Position numbers and translations under genes: made by a program
Shown here: positions 55,887-64,000 of the stretch, in pieces
Numbering within the stretch: position 1 is the stretch's first letter
How the letters are laid out: every line of letters begins with the position of its first letter
NCBI GenBank assembly: GCA_947500135.1
Contig: CANMQX010000009.1
Coordinates: forward strand, 62,001-126,000
Length of the DNA stretch: 64,000 bases
Source: an uncultured Paracoccaceae bacterium
GTDB taxonomy: Bacteria; Pseudomonadota; Alphaproteobacteria; Rhodobacterales; Rhodobacteraceae
Direction of reading: 5' to 3'
Notes under the pieces: model-generated
What the model was told of the DNA's origin: nothing
Database searches by the model: none
Seen by the model: the letters and a program-made list of their open reading frames with translations, nothing else

Positions 55887-56906
55887 CTACTCCTTCCCTG
55901 TTACAAGTTGGCGCTGCCGTTCGCGGCTGATTTGGCCATAGTTCGTAAGTGTTACCAAAACGCCTGAGTGACCAAGATTCTGCGATGTTGCAACGATCTC
56001 TGCAACAGATTTTGCCGTATCGACCGCATGACGTGCCAGCATATGTCGAAAAGAGTGCGGGCCATAATTCGGTTGGCCTGCGACATCAAACGCCGCCCGC
56101 ACGATTTTGCGCACAGGTTCGGTAGTTTTCCAGTGCCGCCGATCAAAGCCATTGCGTTCAAAACCTGCGTTCGAGTTTGATTGCAATGCAGTGGACGGGA
56201 ACAATGGATCGTCAGGACCTTAGAGTTCAACTTCGTCTAGGTGCGTCATCCATTGCACCAAGACATCTTCGGCGTCTTCAAACCCGCGTGCAAAGAAGGT
56301 GTCGATGCGTTTGCCAAACTTCGTGGCCACTTCGCGTGGGTTCTGCGTCACGGACTTTTCTGCCAGATTGACGTGTTTGAAACGCAATGACACCAAAGCC
56401 GCGACGCGAACCCCAGTCAGGCACAACAGCGCGAATACGGCTTTGTTGCGCAGATCAATCGGCGTGGCGGTTGGCATAAGTGACAAAGCGCGCTTGGCTT
56501 GGTTCACGCTCGGGGCCACGCGGGGTGGTGCTGCGCGGGCTTCGGCTTCGTCGCGGCGGGATAGATTAAAGTAGTCAGCGTCTTTTGGTTTGATACGGCT
56601 GCGAAAGCCATCTTGCTGAGAAAGCCATAGAATGAACTCGCGCAGGGTCGCCAGTGTGGCACGCATTGTGGACTTGGCCAAAGGCTTATTCCCGGCACCT
56701 TTGGCCTGTTCCAAGTGGGTGCGGAACCCCATCGCTTGTTCGATGTGGAATTGCGCGAAGTCTTTGCGTTGGTTCCAAGCATCAAAGCGTTCAAGTGCTG
56801 CAATTTCCCGATCTAGTGTCTTGTCAGACAATTGGCGGGCGTATTTGCGATACTCAAGAAAGCGTCGCTTAATGCGTTCGTTCTTTTCGGTTGGTTGCTT
56901 TGACAT
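55887..56906 (-). pseudogene. Tyrosine recombinase/integrase with in-frame stop
   Basis: A 340-codon frame interrupted only by a TAA at 56220-56222; the reading resumes in the same frame. The N-terminal part (MSKQPTEKNERIKRRFLEYR; SAM-like domain) runs into a catalytic domain with LLCLTGVRVAALVSLRFKHV (first Arg). Before the stop it reads LDEVEL; after it, GPDDPLFPSTALQ, then HSFRHMLARHAVD, LGHSGVLVTLTNY with the nucleophile Tyr. All catalytic residues are present, so a single nonsense change, or readthrough, separates two halves. It probably was the integrase of an island at tRNA-Arg. Confidence 0.85.
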
Positions 56907-56960
56907 TTTAGCCTCTTTTCAGTGTTGGATAATGATGTCGAAACGGTGCGGGTCCGTTCT

Positions 56961-58376
56961 TCAGTGAAGTGACAATTCAAGGGGGCGGATGCGTACCACT
57001 ATAATCTCCACAGGCGCGCGCAGGGGCGCTTCCTCGGGGGCAAAGGGGTTTTTGACGGACATGCCCATCGTCTCCGCGTCGATATCCGACCGGGCGACCG
57101 TCCAGCTTTTGGCACTGTCCGCGCGGGTCTTTTGCAGCTCAACAAATTCGGCCAATTCGTCATCGCGCAGGGGGGAGGATTTGCCCAAGGACCTTTCCGG
57201 GTCCAGCGCGTAATACCACGTGCGGTGCGTCTTGCGCCCTTTCTCAAAGAACAGCGCAACAGTTTTCACGCCCGCGCCTTGGAACACCTTGGCGGGGCAA
57301 TCCAGCACTGTGTGCAGATCGCAGGTGTCCAGCAATTCACGCCGCAGCGCCGCCGCATCCCCATTGCTGAGAAACGTGTTCTTGATCACCACAGCGGCCC
57401 GCCCGCCAGCGCGCAGTTTACGAATAAAATGCTGGATGAACAGATACCCCATCTCGCCCGATTTGATCGGAAAGTTCTGCTGCACCTCGGCCCGTTCGCC
57501 AGACCCAAACGGCGGATTGGCAAGGATCACGTCGTGCCGGTCCTTTTCCTGAATATCCATGACGTTTTCGTTCAGCGTATTGGTGCGCCAGATATTGGGG
57601 GCGGTGATCCCGTGCAGGATCATGTTCATGATGCCGATGATATAGGCGAGCGATTTCTTTTCCTGCCCATAGAAGGTCTTTGTCTGGAGCGTGTTGAAAT
57701 CGGTCGCAGAGATGTCGGGGGTTAGCATGTAGTCATAGGCTTCACACAGGAAGCCCGCAGAGCCGCAGGCCCCGTCATAGACCGTCTCGCCGATCTTGGG
57801 GTCCATGATTTTCAGCATCGCGCGGATCAGCGGGCGCGGCGTGTAGTATTCGCCCCCGTTGCGGCCCGCATTGCCCATCCGCTTGATGCGGCTCTCATAG
57901 AGGTCAGACAATTCGTGCTTGGCCTCTTGCGTGTTGAATTCCAGCCCGTCCACGATTTCAAGAACGTCCCGCAGGGAATAGCCTGAGCGAAATTTATTGG
58001 TGATCTCCGAGAAGATTTCCCCGATCTTATATTCGATGGTGTCCGGGCTGATCGCATCCTCGCGGTATTTCTTGAGGGTCGGGAACAGGGTTTGGTTGAC
58101 GAAGGTGATCAGGTCTTCACCGGTCAGCACGTCCTTGCGGTCGGTGCCATCGTCGTTCTTGACCGATGCCCATGTCTTCCAGCGCATCGCGGTCGGTAGG
58201 GTTGGGGCATAGTCCTCCCCCGCCAGTTCCGCTTCGTCCTGCCGTTCCTGTTCAATGTCATCGAGGTATTTGAGGAAGAGTATCCATGATGTTTGCTCGG
58301 CATAGTCGAGTTCGGACGCCAACCCCTCTTCATTGCGCAATTCGCGGTCGATGCTGTTGAAGGCGTTTTCAAACAC
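56961..58376 (-). pseudogene. hsdM: Type I methyltransferase subunit HsdM, C-terminally disrupted
   Basis: 471 codons. The N-terminal helical domain (YAEQTSWILFLKYLDDIEQE), MGNAGRNGGEYYTPRPLIRA, SAM motif TVYDGACGSAGFLCEAY and catalytic DVILANPPFGSGERAEVQ are intact. The family continues past SVKNPFAPEEAPLRAPVEII with a helix of some twenty residues; here it ends abruptly with VVRIRPLELSLH. No hsdS follows and no hsdR precedes it, and the frame stops 55 bases from the integrase pseudogene. The likely explanation is a deletion that removed the rest of the operon. Residual methylation without specificity subunit is improbable. Confidence 0.8.
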
Positions 58377-59004
58377 GGGGGAATCCTTTGGTTTTCCGCA
58401 GGTTAGTTTTGCGGATCAAGGATCACAACGCGAATGTAGGTGTCATTAAGTGCACAGGTCACCATCGGCATGATCCACAGCAACGCGACAGTTTTTGATC
58501 AGCGTCAACCGACATGGTGTGGCGTTCCGTTCGACAATGCCAATTCGAATAAACTATGCGGACCTTCATCTTGAATGCAGCGAAGATCTCCTTGGAGCCC
58601 ACTACCGCCATTGAAATTTCTCGCTGCGCGCGCACACAGCAGGAAAATGGCTGCGACCGCATCATTCTCAGCGCCGCCACTCGGCCTGAAAACCAGTTAT
58701 TCGTGCTGAGCGCGGCGAGAATTGTTTCCCAAATTTACAGGTCGCGGGACGAAACCAACCTCGGAAATTTGCACTTCGCTGACGAAAAATTGGTTTGCGT
58801 GTGCGGTATGGTTTTCACTGCGATACAGCCGAAATCACCGAAGCAGCCTTCTAAGTCACACCTTCGAATGGCCGCTTCTGCTTACTATCAAATATGTAGT
58901 GGATTGCTTTCAACCGTGAAGTATCTCGTGCTGCGCTAGCTCCCTAGAAGTCGCCGTATCGAGCCGTACAGACAGCTCAACACACTTCTAAGGGAAACAA
59001 AACA
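58377..59004. other. 0.6-kb stretch without a supportable gene
   Basis: Between hsdM and the osmC-like gene the sequence is more AT-rich than its flanks. Open frames exist on both strands (a 127-codon frame at 58556-58939 plus; a shorter one at 58459-58680 minus), but neither has a good ribosome-binding site or a recognisable motif. The last ~30 bases carry the AAGGGA site of the osmC-like gene. It may be a remnant left by the same event that truncated hsdM. Confidence 0.5.
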
Positions 59005-59571
59005 ATGACGACGCAAACACAAGACAAGCCCGTTTCAAATGGTGTAGACACTGAGGCCCTGATCGGGGCACGGGGCGCATTTGCCGAGATGCCGGAAGCC
59101 GCATCATTCACATTCCGTAGTACCTGTGACTGGGTAGACGGCAGTGAAAGCCGCAGTACCATCAATGGCTATTTCGGCCTGGGTGAAGAACACACTCGCA
59201 AACAAACCTTTTCCATCAGTTCAGACCACCCAGAGGTTTTCGCCGCTCGTGACAGCGCGCCGACACCCCCAGAAATCGCACTGTCCGCATTGGCGAGCTG
59301 TCTGACCGGCGGCATAGCTGCTGTCGCACAGCATCGGGGCATCCAGCTGCATGACGTACAGTGCGTTGTCGAGGGTGATATGGATATGCGCGGGATTTTG
59401 GGCATGGACCCCGACATTCGCAACGGCTTCAGTGCAGTCCGTGTGACCTTTGCTATCGATGCGGACGCAAGCGACGATGATATTCGCGCTTTGGTCGCAC
59501 AGTCACAAAAACGATCCACTGTTTTTGATCTTATGACCAATCCGACCAACGTACATGTGGCTGTCGCCTAG
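59005..59571 (+). CDS. OsmC-family protein
   Basis: A 188-residue protein with the OsmC-type fold: SFTFRSTCDWVDGSESRST, TPPEIALSALASCLTGGIAA with the first peroxidatic-type cysteine, and QKRSTVFDLMTNPTNVHVAV where the second conserved cysteine of classic OsmC is replaced. Such single-cysteine forms are common in this subgroup. Likely a detoxification or redox protein. AAGGGA precedes the ATG. It is the first gene of a four-gene redox group. Confidence 0.87.
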   Translation: MTTQTQDKPVSNGVDTEALIGARGAFAEMPEAASFTFRSTCDWVDGSESRSTINGYFGLGEEHTRKQTFSISSDHPEVFAARDSAPTPPEIALSALASCLTGGIAAVAQHRGIQLHDVQCVVEGDMDMRGILGMDPDIRNGFSAVRVTFAIDADASDDDIRALVAQSQKRSTVFDLMTNPTNVHVAVA

Positions 59572-59598
59572 GCCGCGATTACTACAGGAGCGAGTGTC

Positions 59599-60834
59599 AT
59601 GCGACATATTTCGACCGTCATCATTGGCGCCGGGCAAGCCGGGCTCGCAATGAGCAAGTGTCTTTCGGACCGCTCCGTCGCGCATGTTGTGTTGGAGCGG
59701 GGCGAGGTGGCGCAGTCTTGGATGAAAGACAGGTGGGACAGCCTGCGGCTGCTTACGCCAAACTGGCAGTCACGGTTGCCGGGGTACGGATTTAAAGGGC
59801 CCGATCCGGATGGATATATGAACATGTCCCAGATCACCAGATATCTGCGCGATTATGCCCATGTGATCAACGCTTCGGTGGAAGAACACACCACTGTTCA
59901 TTCTGTGACCTCTCATGGGAACAGCTCTCTGGTGCGCACCAACAAGGGCGATTGGATCTGCGACCATGTCGTTGTAGCCAGTGGGGCTTGCGCGCGGCCT
60001 AAACTGCCTCAGTTGGCGGACGCTGTTCCAGAAAGCGTCACGCAGCTGTCGCTCGGAACGTATAAATCGCCTGATCAAGTTGCAAAGGGCGGTGTGCTGG
60101 TGGTTGGAGGGTCCGCCAGCGGCGTGCAGATCGCTGCTGAACTTTCCAACGCGGGGCATGCGGTGACACTTGCCGTGGGGGAGCATATCCGCGCGCCGCG
60201 CCGTTATCGTGGGCGGGACATTCAATGGTGGATGGATCGCAGCGGCGTTCTGGATGTCCGCGTCAAAGATGTGGACGATATAGACCGCGCCCGCCGCGTG
60301 CCCTCGTTCCAATTGATGGGCGATCCTGGAGTAGACTCGATTGATCTCAATACGCTTCAGGCAATGGGGATTGTAATAACCGGTCGGCTAGCTGCCATTC
60401 AAGACGGTATGGCACAGTTTTCTGGCTCTTTGGCCAATCACTGTACCATGTCGGATCTGAAGATCGGTCGGCTTCTGAGACATTTCGACGATTGGGCCAA
60501 TCGCATGGGTATTCCCGATCTTCCTGATGCGCAGCAATTGGCCCCGACATCGGTTCCCAACTCCCCATATCTCATGTCCGATCTGAACGATGGCGCGATC
60601 CGCACCATCGTCTGGGCGACAGGCTATTCCCCTGGTTTCAGCTGGCTGAAGCTTCCTGTGTTCGATCCGAAAGGCATGTTGATCCACGATCAAGGCGTCG
60701 TTGCATCGGGAGTTTACGTGTTGGGGTTGCCCTTCATGCGGCGCCGGAAGTCGGCGTTGATTGACGGGGTGGGCGGTGATGCGCAGGCTCTTTCCGATCA
60801 CCTTATTGCCAATCGAAATCGCCGCGCAGCTTGA
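59599..60834 (+). CDS. Flavin-containing monooxygenase-like FAD oxidoreductase
   Basis: A 411-residue protein with an N-terminal FAD motif TVIIGAGQAGLAMSKCL and a central NAD(P)H motif VLVVGGSASGVQIAAELSNA, in the CzcO/Trk-type arrangement. WDSLRLLTPNWQSRLPGYGF and the late ATGYSPGFSWLKLP are typical. Substrate unknown; the neighbours suggest oxidation of an organic, perhaps aromatic, compound. It lies 27 bases after the osmC-like gene and 12 before the nitronate monooxygenase gene. Confidence 0.85.
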   Translation: MRHISTVIIGAGQAGLAMSKCLSDRSVAHVVLERGEVAQSWMKDRWDSLRLLTPNWQSRLPGYGFKGPDPDGYMNMSQITRYLRDYAHVINASVEEHTTVHSVTSHGNSSLVRTNKGDWICDHVVVASGACARPKLPQLADAVPESVTQLSLGTYKSPDQVAKGGVLVVGGSASGVQIAAELSNAGHAVTLAVGEHIRAPRRYRGRDIQWWMDRSGVLDVRVKDVDDIDRARRVPSFQLMGDPGVDSIDLNTLQAMGIVITGRLAAIQDGMAQFSGSLANHCTMSDLKIGRLLRHFDDWANRMGIPDLPDAQQLAPTSVPNSPYLMSDLNDGAIRTIVWATGYSPGFSWLKLPVFDPKGMLIHDQGVVASGVYVLGLPFMRRRKSALIDGVGGDAQALSDHLIANRNRRAA

Positions 60835-60846
60835 AGGAATTCAATC

Positions 60847-61854
60847 ATGGAAAAGACAATCAAAACACCCACCGTTTCGACGGCATTTACAAAGCTGGTC
60901 GGGGTGGATCACCCGATCGCACTGGCTCCTATGGCTGGTGCAGTGGAAAGCGATTTGGCCGCTGCCGTCGGCAATGCAGGCGGTTATCCGATCATGCCTT
61001 TCTCATGGAGCAACGGGGATACAATTGAGGCTGAATTGGCAAGCCTGCGTGCAAAAACCGACGCGCCGTTTGCCATAAACCTCTGCCTCGACATGCCGCA
61101 AGAGGCCCGATTGGAACTTTGTCTGTCGCATCGTCCCAATGCTGTGCATTTCTTTTGGGGGGATGCAGGCGCATTCGTAAAACAGGTGCATCGCGCAGGA
61201 GCGTTGGTGATTCAAACCGTCTCGACCGCTGATGAAGCAAGGCGCGCCGTTGAGGCAGGCGTTGATGTGTTGATCGCACAGGGTTGGGAAGCCGGAGGGC
61301 ATGTTCGCGGGTCCGTCGCGACGCTGCCGTTGATCCCGGCTGTTGTGGATGTGGCGGGGTCGGTGCCAGTTTTGGCCGCTGGCGGTATTTCGGACGGGCG
61401 CGGATTGGCTGCGGCTCTCTGTCTGGGGGCCAGCGGCGTAGTCATGGGAACGCGTTTTCTGGCAACCTCAGAAAGTGCGGCGCATTCCGAATACATCGCT
61501 AAGTTGATTGCAGCCCGACATTCAGACACGCTCCACGAGACCGATCTTTATAATGTTGGATGGTCAAATGCGGCACACCGCGTGTTGCGCAACGCCGTGG
61601 CAGATCGCTGGCTTGCAGAAGGTCGTCCCGACAATGAAACACGCCATCGGTCCGGTGAAACGGTTGCTATGCGTGGCAGCGCCCCAATCGCGGCCTATCA
61701 ATCCACAACTCCGCATCACACGATGACGGGTGAGATTGAGGCGTTATCGATGTGGGCAGGTCAAAGCGTTGGTCTGGTGAACAGCGTTGAACCCGCTGAT
61801 ATGATCATCGACAGTACAATGTCACAAGCCCGCGCGGCGATGCGATGGTCCTAG
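60847..61854 (+). CDS. Nitronate monooxygenase-family protein
   Basis: The 335-residue TIM-barrel flavoprotein has LAPMAGAVESDLAAAVGNAG, NAVHFFWGDAGAFVKQVHRA and the FMN/catalytic segment DVLIAQGWEAGGHVRGSVAT containing the histidine, then PVLAAGGISDGRGLAAALCL and GTRFLATSESAAHSEYIAKL. These mark the NPD/NMO family. It probably oxidises nitronates or related electrophiles. The stop overlaps the convergent regulator gene by four bases. Confidence 0.88.
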   Translation: MEKTIKTPTVSTAFTKLVGVDHPIALAPMAGAVESDLAAAVGNAGGYPIMPFSWSNGDTIEAELASLRAKTDAPFAINLCLDMPQEARLELCLSHRPNAVHFFWGDAGAFVKQVHRAGALVIQTVSTADEARRAVEAGVDVLIAQGWEAGGHVRGSVATLPLIPAVVDVAGSVPVLAAGGISDGRGLAAALCLGASGVVMGTRFLATSESAAHSEYIAKLIAARHSDTLHETDLYNVGWSNAAHRVLRNAVADRWLAEGRPDNETRHRSGETVAMRGSAPIAAYQSTTPHHTMTGEIEALSMWAGQSVGLVNSVEPADMIIDSTMSQARAAMRWS

Positions 61855-62552
61855 CGTGCAGCCAAGATCTCTTCTGCGTTCGGCAAGCTTGCGAAAACGC
61901 AATCGGAAAGCCAGCTTGATATATTACGTGTCAGAGTCGTCGGTCCGATGATCTCCATCGCGCCAGACGCCTTGGCTGCCTTATAGGTCGTGTGGCCCAA
62001 CCAAGCATCCGCCATCGCGCGCACCTTCGTCGTGATAAACACGTCGACATCCAGACCGGGATCAGTGGTGCAAACATCAACGTTGCCGCCCTCAACCGTG
62101 ATCCACCATTTCGGTTGCTCGTCGAAATCTGTAAACTGGAACAAAACGACCGTTCTGTTGCCAGGCAGGTTCTGGGGAACAATGCTTCGTTGAAGATAAA
62201 GCATCAGAAGTTCGACGTCGTAATCTGCGTCGCTCATAAATGCCTTTGACCATTCCATGCCCCAGCTTCCAAGCGCCAGCAGGATCGGTTGCAACTGCCG
62301 GCAGCTTGCAGTTGGTAGGTATTCGTGCCCCCGACCGCCTTGAATACGACGCTTATAGACCAGGTCATACTCTTCAAGCGTGACCAATCTGCGCGTCAAG
62401 AGTGTGGGAGAGATCGCCCCCAACCCACGCTGAAGTTCAGAGAACCTTGTGCTGCCCATCAACAGTTCGCGCACAATCAGCATGGTCCATTTCTCGCCCA
62501 GAATTTCGGTTGATTTGGCGATGGGGCACCACTGGCCATAGCTGTGCGACAT
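61851..62552 (-). CDS. HxlR-type regulator with SCP2-like C-terminal domain
   Basis: A 233-residue protein. The N-terminal HxlR winged helix (YGQWCPIAKSTEILGEKWTM; LLMGSTRFSELQRGLGAISP; LLTRRLVTLEEYDLVYKRRI) holds the family cysteine in WCPIAKS. The C-terminal ~100 residues (VLFQFTDFDEQPKWWITVEG; DVFITTKVRAMADAWLGHTT) resemble an SCP2 sterol-binding fold that could hold a ligand. ATG 62552 begins MSHSYGQWCP. It is divergent from the AhpD-like gene and likely controls both sides. Confidence 0.87.
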   Translation of the reverse strand: MSHSYGQWCPIAKSTEILGEKWTMLIVRELLMGSTRFSELQRGLGAISPTLLTRRLVTLEEYDLVYKRRIQGGRGHEYLPTASCRQLQPILLALGSWGMEWSKAFMSDADYDVELLMLYLQRSIVPQNLPGNRTVVLFQFTDFDEQPKWWITVEGGNVDVCTTDPGLDVDVFITTKVRAMADAWLGHTTYKAAKASGAMEIIGPTTLTRNISSWLSDCVFASLPNAEEILAAR

Positions 62553-62582
62553 GAAAATCACTCCAGAAAATGTAGTAAGATA

Positions 62583-62616
62583 CTCCAATCGGTATAGTGT
62601 TTTGCTCCAATCTGTA
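62583..62616. promoter_or_regulatory. Candidate HxlR operator: direct repeats 22 bp apart
   Basis: CTCCAATCGGTA (62583-62594) and CTCCAATCTGTA (62605-62616) differ by one base and start 22 bp apart, two helical turns, in the 145-base gap between the divergent regulator and AhpD-like genes. TATAGT lies between them. This fits a dimeric HxlR site; it is inferred from sequence only. Confidence 0.55.
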
Positions 62617-62697
62617 AAGCATCCCGTAGGGAGAGTGTCAGGTAGGTCTCATCATAAGAAGCAGCCCAAGCACGGACCTGCAAATCAGAGAAAACAT

Positions 62698-63258
62698 ATG
62701 ACACTACCCATCCACACGGCCCAGACCGCAGCCCCGCAATCACGTCCGATATTCAACGCGATCACGCAAGCACGTGGCTTTGTTCCCAATGTCTATGCCG
62801 TTTATGGCGGTCTTCCTGATGCGATGACCGGGTTTGCTGAGCTGACCGGCGCGTTTGGCGACAGCAGCCTGTCACCCGCCGAACGCGAGGTGATCCAACT
62901 TGCGGTAAGTGTGGCCAACCGGTGTCGCTACTGCGTTGCCGGCCACACAGCCTTTGCCGCTGATGCAGAACTTAGCGCCTCTCATGTCCAGGCAATGCGT
63001 GAGGGGCGCGACCCTGACGACGAACGCCTTGGTGCGTTGGCGCGGTTTGCCCGGAAACTCACAACGGATCGTGGCCGCAACTGCACAAAGGAGCATGCGG
63101 AATTCCTGACGGCCGGTTATCGCCCGGAACAGGCTTTGGAAGTGATTATAGGAGTTGCGAACAAAACCCTGAGCAACATGACAGCCAACTTGCTGGACCT
63201 GCCGCTTGACGCGGAGTTCGCACCCTATGCGTGGACTCCAAAGGCGGGCGCAGCATGA
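62698..63258 (+). CDS. Carboxymuconolactone decarboxylase-family (AhpD-like) protein
   Basis: A 186-residue protein with the AhpD-type CxxC centre RCRYCVAGHTAFAADAEL and the preceding LSPAEREVIQLAVSVANR helix. Such proteins are peroxidase-linked disulfide reductases or decarboxylase homologues. The ATG at 62698, directly after AAAACAT, starts at the family-typical PIHTAQTA region; a longer frame would cross the operator. The next gene overlaps by four bases. Confidence 0.85.
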   Translation: MTLPIHTAQTAAPQSRPIFNAITQARGFVPNVYAVYGGLPDAMTGFAELTGAFGDSSLSPAEREVIQLAVSVANRCRYCVAGHTAFAADAELSASHVQAMREGRDPDDERLGALARFARKLTTDRGRNCTKEHAEFLTAGYRPEQALEVIIGVANKTLSNMTANLLDLPLDAEFAPYAWTPKAGAA

Positions 63259-63662
63259 GCCCCGAAAACCGTGCAAAGGGATTAAAGGTCGCCTTGGTCT
63301 TGTTTGGGGCAATCTGTTTCTTGATCTACCCACTGGCCATTGTCTGGCCTTCGGGCTGGGTTTGGCATGGCGGCGGTGGACAGCATTATTTCCAGATGAT
63401 CTGCGGTATTTACGCGGTTCTGGGATGGTTCCTGATCCGGGCGTCCTCAGCGCCTCAAAACCATGGAAGCCTCATCGACTTTACCATTTGGTCCAGCATC
63501 GTTCACGCCGCGATTATGGTTGTTCAAGTCAACCACGACCACATGGAGGTCGGTCATTTGGCGGGTGATATCCCGGCCCTGGTCATCGTAGCTGCGGTGC
63601 TTTGGTATCTGTCGCCGCGCACTTCAAAGACACTCAAACTTAGTGAAAGTACATCAAAATGA
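63255..63662 (+). CDS. DUF6632-family membrane protein
   Basis: A 135-residue protein with four hydrophobic segments (VALVLFGAICFLIYPLAIVW; FQMICGIYAVLGWFLI; SSIVHAAIMVVQVNHDHMEV; PALVIVAAVLWYLS), matching the DUF6632 pattern including the HAAIM...H region. Function unknown. The start overlaps the AhpD-like stop (ATGA), and its stop overlaps the GNAT start (ATGA), so the three are co-translated. Confidence 0.75.
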   Translation: MSPENRAKGLKVALVLFGAICFLIYPLAIVWPSGWVWHGGGGQHYFQMICGIYAVLGWFLIRASSAPQNHGSLIDFTIWSSIVHAAIMVVQVNHDHMEVGHLAGDIPALVIVAAVLWYLSPRTSKTLKLSESTSK

Positions 63663-64000
63663 AGACCGCAGTTAAACAAAGCGTGGCTGTCAGAACCGCC
63701 AAGACCCCGGCTGAAATCGCCGCTGTGCAAGATATGATGCGGGCCTTGGTCGATTGGTTATTTGTGCGCCATCACGCCTATCACGACCTCGTGGCCCGCT
63801 ATTTTGACCCGGATGAATTTGAACGCGAGCTGTCCGATCTACCCAGCATGTACGGCGCACCCGCAGGCACATTGTTGATCGCCAGTGTCGATCAGCAAAT
63901 CGCTGGTTGTGTAGGATTGCGCGCGCTTGGTACAGATTCCTGCGAAATGAAACGCATGTTCGTCGATCCAAAATTCCACGGGCAAGGCGTAGGTCAGGCT
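63659..64000 (+). CDS. GNAT-family N-acetyltransferase, 3'-truncated by window
   Basis: 114 codons are visible: MKTAVKQSVAVRTAKTPAEI, then AVQDMMRALVDWLFVRHHAY, LLIASVDQQIAGCVGLRALG and the acetyl-CoA motif MKRMFVDPKFHGQGVGQA at the window end, in the typical GNAT order. The C-terminal strands are missing. It overlaps the DUF6632 gene by four bases. Substrate unknown. Confidence 0.85.
   Translation, partial: MKTAVKQSVAVRTAKTPAEIAAVQDMMRALVDWLFVRHHAYHDLVARYFDPDEFERELSDLPSMYGAPAGTLLIASVDQQIAGCVGLRALGTDSCEMKRMFVDPKFHGQGVGQA

Noticed and set aside
58556..58939. 127-codon plus-strand frame between hsdM and the osmC-like gene
   Set aside because: No ribosome-binding site, no recognisable domain, and a competing minus-strand frame overlaps it. 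Kept only as an unassigned stretch.

Overview
The window looks like a chromosomal segment of a marine Rhodobacteraceae (Roseobacter group, Loktanella/Yoonia-like). The evidence is the alphaproteobacterial gene orders (fusA-tuf-rpsJ..., secY-adk-rpsM-rpsK-rpoA-rplQ, aapJQMP, rpmH-rnpA-yidD ... yidC-MOSC-engB-argB), an ATP12-type F1-ATPase chaperone, an HWE-family sensor kinase and moderately high GC. This assignment rests on recognition of protein families; no database search was run.

Region 1 (1-29312) is the str-S10-spc-alpha ribosomal supercluster: fusA (5' truncated by the window), tuf, rpsJ-rplC-rplD-rplW, rplB-rpsS-rplV-rpsC-rplP, rpmC-rpsQ-rplN-rplX-rplE-rpsN-rpsH-rplF-rplR-rpsE-rpmD, rplO-secY-adk, rpsM-rpsK-rpoA-rplQ. 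Gene order inside each block is classical, but the cluster is opened at four places by 1.6-5 kb of unrelated genes. Between tuf and rpsJ lie an XRE regulator and a MAPEG protein. Between rplW and rplB lie a DUF1304 protein, a SpoIIAA-like protein and a low-GC pair of envelope proteins sharing a GN-rich motif. Between rplP and rpmC lie a peptidoglycan-binding protein, a 2OG-Fe oxygenase, a LysM/solute-binding fusion, a secreted protein and a low-GC unknown. Between rpmD and rplO lie a CHASE-HWE kinase, a caspase-like protein and a small secreted protein. Three of the four restarting ribosomal blocks are preceded by a near-identical promoter (TTK-type -35, 17-bp C-rich spacer, TATACG), and the preceding blocks end in strong terminators. 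Small palindromic repeats of at least three families sit in the gaps.

Region 2 (29500-42930) holds two ABC importers, ugpBAEC for sn-glycerol-3-phosphate (minus strand) and aapJQMP for L-amino acids (plus strand). Between them is a housekeeping operon rarA-crcB-rluC-like-HAD phosphatase-ATP12. Both importers have a strong hairpin directly after the solute-binding-protein gene.

Region 3 (42936-55622) is mostly housekeeping. A minus-strand group carries sixA-like, ferredoxin, secreted protein, argB, engB, MOSC, yidC and ttcA; a DUF1353/DUF3833 pair and rpmH-rnpA-yidD follow. After these come a TVP38 membrane protein with a mercuric-reductase-like flavoprotein and a sensor kinase.

Region 4 (55684-64000) starts at a tRNA-Arg(ACG) gene and looks like an integrated, decaying island. 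It holds a tyrosine recombinase interrupted by one in-frame stop, an hsdM with an abnormal C-terminus and no hsdS/hsdR, and an anonymous 0.6-kb stretch. These are followed by an intact cluster of redox/electrophile-type enzymes (OsmC, flavin monooxygenase-like, nitronate monooxygenase, AhpD-like) around a divergent HxlR-SCP2 regulator with a likely operator. The window ends inside a GNAT acetyltransferase gene.
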